DNA from: a virus
Strand: one strand, 5' to 3'
DNA length: 31,141 nucleotides
Virus record (IMG/VR): IMGVR_UViG_3300032132_000767
Location: 1-31,141 of that record
Position 1 is the first letter of the stretch. Every line of letters starts with the position of its first letter. A program made the translations under genes and the position numbers. Shown in pieces: positions 7,007 through 13,413 of this stretch. Below the pieces are notes generated by a model. It was not told where the DNA came from and ran no database searches. It saw only the letters and a program-made list of their open reading frames with translations.

Positions 7007-9013
7007 CTAAATCTTGCCGATCGCCTTCGCGAACGACCCGCCCTGCTGCGCCTGATGCGCCACCTCGGCCACGGTCTCGCGCTTGATGCGCTCGGACTCC
7101 TGCCGCAACTGCACAACACTGCCATTGTCGGCGCGCCGGAAGTCGAAGTTCTGAGTGATATTCACATTCGGGGCGGCGTTAGACCGACCGGAAAGCGACG
7201 ATAGTACTGGCGGACGAAGCGGGATGATCTGTGCCCCGCTGGGACGCGATATTGCGAGCTCGGGTCCCTCCTCACCGACGAAGCCAAATTGGCCGGTTGG
7301 GATTGTTCCGCCCTCTGCGAAATTTGCCCCGCCCAACGAATTGCCGAGCAACCCGCTCGTGCCAGCGCCTGCGCTACTGCCGCCGAAACTACTGGCAAGC
7401 GCACTCAAGCCCGCCCCGATCGCCGTTTGCAACAGACTCGACTTCGTGTCGCCGCCGCCCTGCCCACTGGGCAATTGCTCACCGAGCAGAATGACGCGCA
7501 GGAACTGCGCGATGACGTCTTTCAAGACATCGAGTAATTCCTTCAAACTCGTCCGTGCGATCTCTTCGAACCCCGCGCGCAACTCGTCCAACGCGAGCCG
7601 ACCTATCTCCTTCAAACTATCGATATCGAGCGAAAGGTTGACAATTTCATCGGCCAATCGGTCTACCGCCCGATCTCCGACCCCCTTCAGCAAAGTATCA
7701 ATCTTTTCGAGCGCCTCTGCTCCGACTTCGCCCGCCCCTTTTAATCCGTCGGTAAGATTTTCATCCAACGCGTCGCCAAGCTTTTCCAAAGTGATGTTGG
7801 AAATGTTGTCAATGATATCTTCAATATCCGTAAATAACTTCTCGATTGCGTCCGTTGTCATTGGAAACGGCCCTGTCGATTCACCACCTCCCGCCGCCAG
7901 TCCGGTCACAAATCTCCCGTCAATCATGCCCGGAAAATCCACCGAGCCCCGCCCCAGCGTCGTCTGCGGTACAAAAGGCGGAGTTGAGGCGCCGCCCCCC
8001 CTTCCGGCGGCCAAGATCAATGGAGCTTGCCCTCCCGTCGACGATTGAGGCCCAACAGGTCTTGATGAAGAATCTTCGAACCGCCGCAATTCCTGCAGAC
8101 GTTCCTCCCGTAATTTCATCAACAAGTCCCGAAACTCCTGGAAAACTCTAAATTCCCGATCAAAGCCGCTTGCGTCGAAACGCAAGCCATTCTCTTCGGC
8201 AATTTTCTCCGCTATGCCCGCTCTTTCTCGCACACTGGCGATCGCGGCATCGGCGTCAACAATAAGGCCTCCGAGATCATGAATTTCCTCCCGGATTTCA
8301 TCAGCCGATGTAGTTAACTGCTCCGTGATTTCTTCCGCACGGTCTGCTTGATCCCGGTCAAATTGTTTAAGGATGCGGTCAAAGAAGGTTTCCTCAGCTG
8401 AATCGCGATTTCTCTCAATTTTTGCATTGTTTCGGAGAATTCGATCGTCGGCGCGAGTGCGTTCCAGTTGTTCGAATTCTCTCTCAAGTACCGATTCCTG
8501 TGCCTCAAGCGCGGTAAGCACTTCTTCCGCATCAACACCAGCTTCTTCAATGTGATTTACTAACTCTTGAATGGTGGAAAGGCCCAAACCGTTCGCAATC
8601 GCTTCAGCTAATCTAGGTGCTGCTTGGTCAATATTGGCAAGGCGCCCCACATCGAAGTCGTCAAATGCTAGGCCAGCTTCTAAATCCGCTATCGCCCTTT
8701 CAATGTCTTGAGCGCTAGAATTCGAAAGTTTCAGCGCTTGATTGATACTTTTTGTAAGCTGCAGCACATCACCTTGATCGCGGGCAATTTCGGGCTCCAA
8801 CTTAGTGATCGCTGTATTCAGACTCGCGAATACCTCCGCACTTTGGAGCGCGGCGCTGCGTGTTTCTCGAGCAACATCAAATATGTCAGCTTGAATGCCG
8901 GGTAGAATTTCCTCGCCTACCGTTTCGGACAATATTTTCTGTATTTTTCTGGTTTCTTCTAGGTTTTTTCTGTCTTCTTTTATCGCCTCCGCCATCAGTT
9001 CGAGCAGTGCCAT
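7007..9013 (-). CDS. Tape measure protein
   Basis: Protein of 668 residues. The N-terminal half is almost wholly charged helix/coiled coil (about 5-330), followed by a Gly-rich linker (about 345-400), a second helical region, and a C-terminal domain with F-A-E-G-G-T-I-P-T-G-Q-F-G-F-V-G-E-E-G-P-E-L-A at about 563-585, the hallmark ending of lambda-like tape measures. It sets tail length and passes into the envelope during injection. By the usual 1.5 angstrom per residue rule the tail would be about 100 nm, if all of it is helical. AGAGG lies 8-9 nt before the ATG. Base composition changes inside the gene: the 5' half (about 7600-9000) is visibly AT-richer than the 3' end, matching the adjacent membrane-protein genes. 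Confidence 0.88.
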   Translation of the reverse strand: MALLELMAEAIKEDRKNLEETRKIQKILSETVGEEILPGIQADIFDVARETRSAALQSAEVFASLNTAITKLEPEIARDQGDVLQLTKSINQALKLSNSSAQDIERAIADLEAGLAFDDFDVGRLANIDQAAPRLAEAIANGLGLSTIQELVNHIEEAGVDAEEVLTALEAQESVLEREFEQLERTRADDRILRNNAKIERNRDSAEETFFDRILKQFDRDQADRAEEITEQLTTSADEIREEIHDLGGLIVDADAAIASVRERAGIAEKIAEENGLRFDASGFDREFRVFQEFRDLLMKLREERLQELRRFEDSSSRPVGPQSSTGGQAPLILAAGRGGGASTPPFVPQTTLGRGSVDFPGMIDGRFVTGLAAGGGESTGPFPMTTDAIEKLFTDIEDIIDNISNITLEKLGDALDENLTDGLKGAGEVGAEALEKIDTLLKGVGDRAVDRLADEIVNLSLDIDSLKEIGRLALDELRAGFEEIARTSLKELLDVLKDVIAQFLRVILLGEQLPSGQGGGDTKSSLLQTAIGAGLSALASSFGGSSAGAGTSGLLGNSLGGANFAEGGTIPTGQFGFVGEEGPELAISRPSGAQIIPLRPPVLSSLSGRSNAAPNVNITQNFDFRRADNGSVVQLRQESERIKRETVAEVAHQAQQGGSFAKAIGKI

Positions 9014-9166
9014 GGATTTTGCCTCTAAAGGTGACGACTTTTTTCGATTTCGAACTTGCTTGCGAGACGTCTTAAGTGCGTCGTTTATTCGATCAGCGCC
9101 GTCTCCGGAAACAGCGAATAACCCGGCTCCAGCAATCGAGTCGTGCCGGTCGCGAAGTGCGCACTG

Positions 9167-9196
9167 ATCTAGCGAATTTCGGTCGGATTAGTTCAA
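9167..9196 (-). promoter_or_regulatory. Candidate sigma70-like promoter for tape measure
   Basis: On the minus strand TTGAAC (9196-9191) and CTAGAT (9172-9167) are 18 nt apart, about 150 nt before the tape-measure ATG. Three plus-strand genes separate the tape measure from the rest of the late operon, so a local promoter would be useful. Weak match; no experimental support. Confidence 0.22.
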
Positions 9197-9237
9197 GCCG
9201 AACCGGAAGGAGATGACAGCGACTTTGTAACCTGTAA

Positions 9238-9594
9238 TTGTTGACCCAAGATAATGATCTCGAAGCGACGATTGGATGTGTGTTGTCTTTTATTCTCGAA
9301 ATTTTGCTTTGGGCGGTTTACCTAGCGCCAAGTATCGTAGCGCGCCTGCTTGGTCACAAAAAATTCTGGATGCTATTCGCACTGAATTTTGTGTCCTTGG
9401 CCATCCCAGTTTTTGCTTTGGAGATGTGGAGCGTCGAGATCGGTATTGTGGCATTCATCGTTTGGTCCACAATTTTTGCCTGGGCAATCGCACCACGGAT
9501 TGACAAACCGGGCTTACTACGTGCGAAGCCAAGTTATGAAGATTCAATCCGGCCTGGCTCGCGATACGGAAAGAACGATGTTGGCCACATTTAG
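9238..9594 (+). CDS. Small membrane protein, Imm-like (possible superinfection exclusion)
   Basis: About 118 residues with three probable membrane segments (about 15-37, 43-62, 66-88) and a hydrophilic tail. V-Y-L-A-P-S-I-V-A-R at about 27-36, followed by a short basic loop and a hydrophobic A-L-N-F-V segment, parallels the arrangement of the neighbouring Imm-like protein at 9632, so the two may be distant paralogues. The start is uncertain: TTG codons at 9238 and 9241, with a GTG inside the first helix as alternative. A strong AAGGAG at 9206-9211 lies too far upstream and serves only a 5-codon frame (ATG 9213). Opposite in strand to the tail genes and AT-rich, hence a moron-like insertion. 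Function inferred, not shown. Confidence 0.6.
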   Translation: MLTQDNDLEATIGCVLSFILEILLWAVYLAPSIVARLLGHKKFWMLFALNFVSLAIPVFALEMWSVEIGIVAFIVWSTIFAWAIAPRIDKPGLLRAKPSYEDSIRPGSRYGKNDVGHI

Positions 9595-9631
9595 TCCCAA
9601 AACCTACGTCTTGCGCTGTTGACTTGCAGAT

Positions 9632-9904
9632 ATGATTGACGTTTATGAGTTCGGGCTTGGTATCGGCTTGTTACTTGCGTTTTGTGTGGCCGTCCCTCTG
9701 TATTTCGCACCCACTATTGTTGCCGCGATCCGCGGCCAGTACCTCTATTGGCCAATTTTCTTTGTTAATTTATTTTTTGGCTGGATATTGGTTGGCTGGG
9801 TAATGGGCTTTGTCTTAGTATTTTCTGAGGCCCCAATCAGGCAAACTTCCGCGTCGCCTCCTCCACCTCCAAACGGCAAGCCTGGCGCAAACGAGGCAAG
9901 CTAG
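9632..9904 (+). CDS. Superinfection immunity protein (T4 Imm-like)
   Basis: Protein of 90 residues with two membrane segments (about 8-32 and 41-66) and a Pro-rich cytoplasmic or periplasmic tail. The core L-Y-F-A-P-T-I-V-A-A-I-R-G (23-35), then N-L-F-F-G-W-I-L-V-G-W-V (46-57), is the pattern of the T4 Imm-type superinfection immunity family: a Tyr-Phe-x-Pro-Thr-Ile helix end followed by N-L-x-x-G-W-x-x-x-G-W. In T4, Imm blocks transfer of incoming phage DNA across the inner membrane; the same job is inferred here. The start ATG has no clear ribosome site. The gene lies in a plus-strand, AT-richer pair inside the minus-strand tail operon, 37 nt after the other Imm-like gene. Confidence 0.75.
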   Translation: MIDVYEFGLGIGLLLAFCVAVPLYFAPTIVAAIRGQYLYWPIFFVNLFFGWILVGWVMGFVLVFSEAPIRQTSASPPPPPNGKPGANEAS

Positions 9905-9909
9905 GAATG

Positions 9910-9953
9910 AACAGCCGGGCTGCGAATTCCTAGGAATTTCCAGATCGGCTGTT
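9910..9953. repeat. Nested palindrome after the Imm-like gene
   Basis: Outer arms AACAGCCG (9910-9917) and CGGCTGTT (9946-9953) enclose a perfect 14-bp palindrome AATTCCTAGGAATT (9925-9938). It lies 5 nt after the Imm-like stop and 13 nt before the stop of the convergent tail-chaperone copy, so it may act as a terminator or mRNA end for either strand, although no U-tract follows. It could also be a recombination or insertion scar. Confidence 0.4.
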
Positions 9954-9966
9954 GTGACCTGCTGCC

Positions 9967-10128
9967 CTCACCCTTCCTCCACCTCACGCTTCCACGCCGC
10001 ATAGTCCTGACGACGCGCCCGTTTCGCCGCCGCGCCCGAGTGATAGTCGTGGGCCACGCGGAACTCGCTGAAGGTCGCGGCCCAGAAGGTGTCTGGGGAC
10101 CAGCCGAAAGCGCCCATCGCCGCTTCCA
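9967..10128 (-). CDS. Second copy of tail assembly chaperone (TAC_6-like)
   Basis: Protein of 53 residues from the ATG at 10128; the homologous frame extends upstream to D-W-R-R-Y without a start codon. The sequence has G-W-S-P-D-T-F-W-A-A-T-F, matching the DUF2376/TAC_6 pattern of a W-x-x-x-M start and a L-S-P-x-x-F-W-x-x-T-P core. It differs from copy 1 (10879-11040) at 7 of 58 aligned residues, with about 9 synonymous codon changes and no indel, so both copies seem to have been kept as protein-coding. The upstream part of the gp10 partner gene is missing: only the last 15 or so codons with the slippery heptamer remain. An ATG at 10230 opens a 27-codon frame into that remnant, which could feed the frameshift. 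Confidence 0.6.
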
Positions 10129-10190
10129 TGTAGCGCCGCCAGTCTAGCTTGTCGGACTCGGCGGCGCTTTCGGGTTTCCCGCATCCGCCT
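9967..10190. repeat. Direct repeat, copy 2 (224 bp, tail chaperone region)
   Basis: Pairs with 10879-11102 at a constant offset of 912 bp with no gaps. I count about 25 mismatches by hand, mostly in third codon positions. It contains the end of the gp10-type gene, the GGGAAAC heptamer (here 10173-10179 on the opposite strand) and the whole TAC_6-like frame. The plus-strand gene 10376-10858 lies between the two copies. Confidence 0.9.
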
Positions 10191-10375
10191 CAACGCGCTT
10201 TAAGTACGATTCGAGGTCGAGCGATATCATTCCTCGACGCATGGCTCTTCGCTGATGTGCGCGAATTGTCAGCGATGCGTTGGGTCAAGTCGCATGACGG
10301 CGCGGCCATTCCGAGTTGTTTTTCGGTGAAATATTCACGCTTTACCTGCAGAATGAACCCAGCTAGCGTTCCGCA

Positions 10376-10858
10376 ATGTCTGGTATTCGGCAATCCTGGT
10401 TTGCGGCGGCCTGCGCAGCGGCGATCCTCGCTCTGGCAGCTTATGGGCTCTACGCCTCTTATGATCCGTCTCGGAGCGAGAGGTATGAAGAGCTACTCAA
10501 GCAATACGACGAAGGTACTGGAGGTGTTGACACCTCGGACCCAGCTTTGCGCGCGCTAATCGATGCTATTTATGCCACCCAAGAAAATAGAGTGTTGGGT
10601 GCGACCGCCGATTGGCTTTCGTCATGGGTTCGCGCCGAGCCCATCGGAGCCCTTATCGTAATTTCTCTTGGTTTGGCCGCATTCGGCGGCTTGTTGCTGC
10701 TACCACTCCTTATGTGGCGCAGCGTTCGGAGCTTGAGGGAAATTGCTGACAACCAACGTGTTCAAATCAGATTGCTTAACAGGGCAATCAATGAGGCCGA
10801 GCTACGGCGCGAGAGCGAAACTACGACATCGCACGAGCCATTAACGAGCGGCAGTTGA
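10376..10858 (+). CDS. Two-TM membrane protein in the duplicated tail locus
   Basis: Protein of 160 residues. One membrane segment at about 9-28 and a second at about 91-115 flank a 60-residue soluble loop with many acidic residues (Y-D-P-S-R-S-E-R-Y-E-E-L), and a charged helical tail follows (about 116-150). If the N-terminus is cytoplasmic, the loop faces the periplasm. I recognise no family. The gene is opposite in strand to the tail operon, has weaker third-position GC than its neighbours, and is bracketed by two copies of the tail chaperone. Its stop lies 20 nt from that of chaperone copy 1 (convergent). The ribosome site is weak. The setting, next to two Imm-like genes, suggests a superinfection-exclusion or other prophage-expressed role, as an inference only. 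Confidence 0.6.
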   Translation: MSGIRQSWFAAACAAAILALAAYGLYASYDPSRSERYEELLKQYDEGTGGVDTSDPALRALIDAIYATQENRVLGATADWLSSWVRAEPIGALIVISLGLAAFGGLLLLPLLMWRSVRSLREIADNQRVQIRLLNRAINEAELRRESETTTSHEPLTSGS

Positions 10859-10878
10859 TTCAATCCGTCGTGCCGCAC

Positions 10879-11040
10879 TTACCCCATCTCCACCGTCCGC
10901 TTCCACACCGCGTAGTCCTGACGACGCGCCCGTTTCGCCGCCGCGCCCGAATGATAGTCGTGCGTCGCGCGGAACTCGCCGAACGTCGCGGCCCAAAACG
11001 TGTCCGGCGACCAGCCGAAAGCGCCGAGCGCCGCTTCCAT
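10879..11040 (-). CDS. Tail assembly chaperone, frameshift partner (TAC_6-like), copy 1
   Basis: Frame of the DUF2376/TAC_6 type: D-W-R-R-Y-M-E-A-A-L-G-A-F-G-W-S-P-D-T-F-W-A-A-T, then a basic A-K-R-A-R-R patch. The first ATG (11040) gives only 53 residues and cuts off the conserved D-W-R-R-Y; there is no ribosome site and no alternative start upstream, while the frame stays open back to 11112. The frame is exactly -1 relative to the gp10-type gene (11055-11459), and both are open at the GGGAAAC site. I therefore infer that it is made mainly as the C-terminus of a frameshift fusion of about 193 residues (lambda gpGT-like), which holds the tape measure and recruits the major tail protein during assembly. 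Confidence 0.75.
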   Translation of the reverse strand: MEAALGAFGWSPDTFWAATFGEFRATHDYHSGAAAKRARRQDYAVWKRTVEMG

Positions 11041-11054
11041 GTAGCGCCGCCAGT

Positions 11055-11459
11055 CTAGCTCGTCGGACCCGGCGGCGCCTTCGGGTTTCCCGCGTCCGCC
11101 TCCGCTGGCGTTTGGTCACCGCCTGTATCCGCGCCATCCGCCGCCGCGTCCGCGGAGTCGCTGAACGCCGCGCCCAGAAACTCACCGAGGGAGCCAAGCA
11201 AGCCGACGATGCCGGCATCGATCACCATCTCGCCGACCTTGTCGTAGCTCGGCGGTTTCTTCTCCACTGCCTTGATGCCGGCCTGGACGATCACCGCCAC
11301 GTCGCGTACCCCGACCGAGCCCTGGGCCAGCCGGCGCACCAGCGCGATCAGCCCTTCGCCGAGCTCGCTCTCGATCTCGCACAGCGCCTGAAAGGTCGGC
11401 CTGAGCACCCAATCGCGGCCGCCCAGGCTGAGCGTGATTTCGCCTCGCGCTTTGTTCAT
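11055..11459 (-). CDS. Tail assembly chaperone, GTA gp10-type (TAC_11-like)
   Basis: Protein of 134 residues. G-E-I-T-L-S-L-G-G-R-D-W-V-L-R-P-T-F-Q-A at about 6-25, followed by C-E-I-E, is the signature of the GTA-gp10 / Phage_TAC_11 family. The helical core runs to about 100 and the acidic, Ala/Asp-rich tail ends the short form. It starts 8 nt after the major tail protein stop. In the lambda scheme it corresponds to gpG: a chaperone that binds the tape measure in the cytoplasm and is absent from the finished tail. Near its end (codons 124-125) lies G GGA AAC in the reading phase needed for -1 slippage. Confidence 0.85.
   Translation of the reverse strand: MNKARGEITLSLGGRDWVLRPTFQALCEIESELGEGLIALVRRLAQGSVGVRDVAVIVQAGIKAVEKKPPSYDKVGEMVIDAGIVGLLGSLGEFLGAAFSDSADAAADGADTGGDQTPAEADAGNPKAPPGPTS
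11085..11091 (-). promoter_or_regulatory. Programmed -1 frameshift heptamer GGGAAAC
   Basis: On the minus strand the gp10-type frame reads GCG GGA AAC CCG, so the heptamer G GGA AAC fits X XXY YYZ exactly. Slipping back one base gives GGG AAA CCC GAA and enters the TAC_6 frame, which stays open to 10879. Such sites (GGGAAAG in lambda G/T) are conserved in long-tailed phages. The duplicated copy keeps the same heptamer. Confidence 0.75.
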
Positions 11460-11467
11460 GAGCCGGC

Positions 11468-11884
11468 TTACTGTTTGTTAAACACGACGATGCCGTCGTT
11501 CTGTAGCGTCAACGAATATTCCACCGCGCCGGTATGCGTGCCATTCTCGGAGAACGCGGTCACGTTGAACGTGCCTTCGTAGTAGCTGCCATTGGCGTCG
11601 ACCAGCAGGCGGTAGTTGCCGGTGGTGCGGTTCATCGAGCTCGTGCGCATGGCGTCAAGCTGCAAATCCGCGACGTCGGTGACGCCGCTGGTATTGACCG
11701 TCGCATTCGACAGCACGGACAATGTGCCGCCCCACCCCGCGTTCGATTTATCAGTGATATCCGCCGTGGTCAGATCCAGGCTCAGCGAGCCGTCCTGCTG
11801 GCCTTGCAACGTGGTAAACACCTCAGGCGAGCCACCGCCCTGCCCGACCTGTAGCAATACGTTAACACCGGATTGTTTCGCCAT
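11468..11884 (-). CDS. Major tail (tube) protein
   Basis: Protein of 138 residues, TP901-1 / GTA g9-like. It has G-V-N-V-L-L-Q-V-G near the start, T-T-L-Q-G-Q-Q-D-G-S-L-S-L, I-T-D-K-S-N-A-G-W near residue 43, and the final A-V-E-Y-S-L-T-L-Q-N-D-G strand pair typical of tail tube subunits. It polymerises into the tail tube. The ATG is preceded by GGGGA at about 9 nt. Only 15 nt separate the ATG from the U-tract of a terminator-like hairpin that ends the sugar cassette, an unusual place for one of the most abundant virion proteins. Confidence 0.88.
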   Translation of the reverse strand: MAKQSGVNVLLQVGQGGGSPEVFTTLQGQQDGSLSLDLTTADITDKSNAGWGGTLSVLSNATVNTSGVTDVADLQLDAMRTSSMNRTTGNYRLLVDANGSYYEGTFNVTAFSENGTHTGAVEYSLTLQNDGIVVFNKQ

Positions 11885-11898
11885 TCGTCATCCCCATG

Positions 11899-11923
11899 AA
11901 AAAAGGGCCGCTTCCTGGCGGCC
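11899..11923 (-). terminator. Rho-independent terminator-like hairpin before major tail gene
   Basis: On the minus strand GGCCGC (11923-11918), a 6-nt loop CAGGAA, GCGGCC (11911-11906), one C, then six T (11904-11899). It lies 46 nt after the last sugar-cassette gene and 15 nt before the major tail ATG. Full termination would starve the tail genes, so partial read-through, antitermination or a protective 5' hairpin is likely. Confidence 0.75.
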
Positions 11924-11968
11924 GTCGGTGGTTGCGGAGTAGGTGAAAAGTGCGCGACGCGCGGACCG

Positions 11969-12679
11969 TTATGCCGCTACATACGCCGTTGAGGCCGCCC
12001 GCCAGTCGTCGGCGAAATCGACCTCGCCATAAGCGCCGCCGAACCACGGCCCGCCCAAGGTAAAGTGCACCGCCTTCGGATCGGCGCATTGGTCCACCGT
12101 GTTGTGGCCGACCAGATAGTTCCATTCGAGCGGCAAGCTGCCGATCTCGCCATCGTCAAGCCAGCGGAAGCCGTGCAGATCCAGCCCCGTCGCCCGCGCG
12201 ACGTATCCCGGCGTCAACCGCGCGTTCGCCGGATGCGCCGCGTTCCACAGCACCAGGCTCGACCAGTTCTTGCGCGCATAAGCCGTCTGCGCCACACCGT
12301 CCATCTTGGCCGTCTCGCACGGTCGATGATCGTGCTTCACCGCCATCGCCGCAAAGCGATCATCGGCCAGCACGAACAGGTCCGCCACCGAGGCGCGAAA
12401 CAAAAAATCCGCATCGACAAACAGGTGCCACCCGCGATAGCTCACGAGATACGGCACCAGGAACCGCGAAAATGAAAATTCAGTCGAGAACGGCGCGCCG
12501 GTCACGCCGTCGATGAACTGACCTTCCTCGCGTTGGTATGGCCGGTGATACACCGCCGCAACATCGGCATCGGTGAGTCTCAGCAGCCGCGCCTCAACGT
12601 CCGCACAATGCCGCAGGATCGACCACCGGCACACCTCGGCGGCCAGATGTTCGCGCGGATCGTAACCGACAAAGATCAC
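11969..12679 (-). CDS. Glycosyltransferase, GT8-like (GT-A fold)
   Basis: Protein of 236 residues from a GTG that overlaps the previous stop (GTGA). It begins V-I-F-V-G-Y-D-P-R-E, has F-S-R-F-L-V-P-Y-L at about 70-78 and the metal-binding D-A-D at 89-91 (W-H-L-F-V-D-A-D-F-L-F), then W-S-S-L-V-L-W-N-A and near the end V-H-F-T-L-G-G-P-W-F, an arrangement typical of GT8-type hexosyltransferases. It should use a nucleotide sugar; acceptor and sugar cannot be told. Last gene of the sugar cassette, followed by the terminator-like hairpin. An upstream frame extension to 12766 overlaps the previous gene and is not needed. Confidence 0.75.
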   Translation of the reverse strand: MIFVGYDPREHLAAEVCRWSILRHCADVEARLLRLTDADVAAVYHRPYQREEGQFIDGVTGAPFSTEFSFSRFLVPYLVSYRGWHLFVDADFLFRASVADLFVLADDRFAAMAVKHDHRPCETAKMDGVAQTAYARKNWSSLVLWNAAHPANARLTPGYVARATGLDLHGFRWLDDGEIGSLPLEWNYLVGHNTVDQCADPKAVHFTLGGPWFGGAYGEVDFADDWRAASTAYVAA

Positions 12680-13413
12680 GCCGCCGGCCGTTCCCGCGAC
12701 GCGCCAATGGTTTTGCGCGCGCCTTTGAGGTGATCCATGTATTGCCCGAGCGGCGATTGAAACCACACATGCCCGCGCCCGCTCGGTGTCAGATCACGCC
12801 CCGTGATCCCGGTCGCGCCGCGCGCCTGGTCGAACGCATAAGCCGAATGCCACTCGAGCAAGTCGAACACCGTATCGCTCGCGTACAAATCGGCGTAGGC
12901 GTCGATCAACCGCCGCGCCTCGGGCAATCGGAACGCGATAAATCCCGTCTCCGAATGTTTCGGAACGCGCCCGAGATAGGCCACATCCGCATCGCCGATC
13001 AAACCTTCAACGAAGCCTTCCGGCACGTCGCGATAGGTCATCACGTCCGCGTCCAGCCAGACCAAAATCCCATCACCGAGGTCTCGCGCGGCATCGCGCG
13101 GGATCATCGCCATGCGGCAGAACTTCCAGGCGTCGAAGCGATAGCAGTACCCCGCACGCCGATCCTTGGCGCTCCAGCCCGGTCGCGGCTCTCGACCATT
13201 CGCCGCCACATTGCCGCGATGGCGATCGAGAAACGCGGCGCATCCCGGAATGTCGAACAAAGACCTGCATTCGCCACGCGGCACTTCAGTGCGTTCCTCG
13301 GTATAAACCTTGAGGTCGACCGATCGCGGCCAATGGCGATCGAAGCTTTCGAGAAACCGTTCGCCATACAAGCGATATCCGGATTGAGAGAAGCCGGTAC
13401 ACACCGTCACCAT
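12676..13413 (-). CDS. Glycosyltransferase with DxD motif (GT-A type)
   Basis: Protein of 245 residues. The ATG at 13413 overlaps the upstream SDR stop by 7 nt. It begins with M-V-T-V-C-T-G-F-S-Q-S-G-Y-R-L-Y-G-E-R-F, as in transferases that scan for the sugar donor, with W-L-D-A-D-V at 119-124 as the metal/donor motif and a preceding Y-R-F-D-A-W-K-F helix. The C-terminus has S-E-T-G-F-I-A-F-R and a H-S-A-Y-A-F-D segment. It transfers a sugar to an unknown acceptor. It is translationally coupled on both sides, which ties it to the oxidoreductase/SDR pair and the next transferase as one unit. Confidence 0.72.
   Translation of the reverse strand: MVTVCTGFSQSGYRLYGERFLESFDRHWPRSVDLKVYTEERTEVPRGECRSLFDIPGCAAFLDRHRGNVAANGREPRPGWSAKDRRAGYCYRFDAWKFCRMAMIPRDAARDLGDGILVWLDADVMTYRDVPEGFVEGLIGDADVAYLGRVPKHSETGFIAFRLPEARRLIDAYADLYASDTVFDLLEWHSAYAFDQARGATGITGRDLTPSGRGHVWFQSPLGQYMDHLKGARKTIGASRERPAA

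Larger units (their letters stand above)
10879..11102. repeat. Direct repeat, copy 1 (224 bp, tail chaperone region)
   Basis: Presumed original copy, still attached to the full gp10-type gene. It matches 9967-10190 without gaps. Its 5' boundary (minus-strand sense) is at the GAG codon shortly before the heptamer; beyond that the two flanks are unrelated. Confidence 0.9.

Noticed and set aside
10841-11218. 125-codon minus-strand frame over the chaperone region
   Set aside because: Arg-rich third frame with no family features. The other two frames hold the gp10-type and TAC_6-type proteins.
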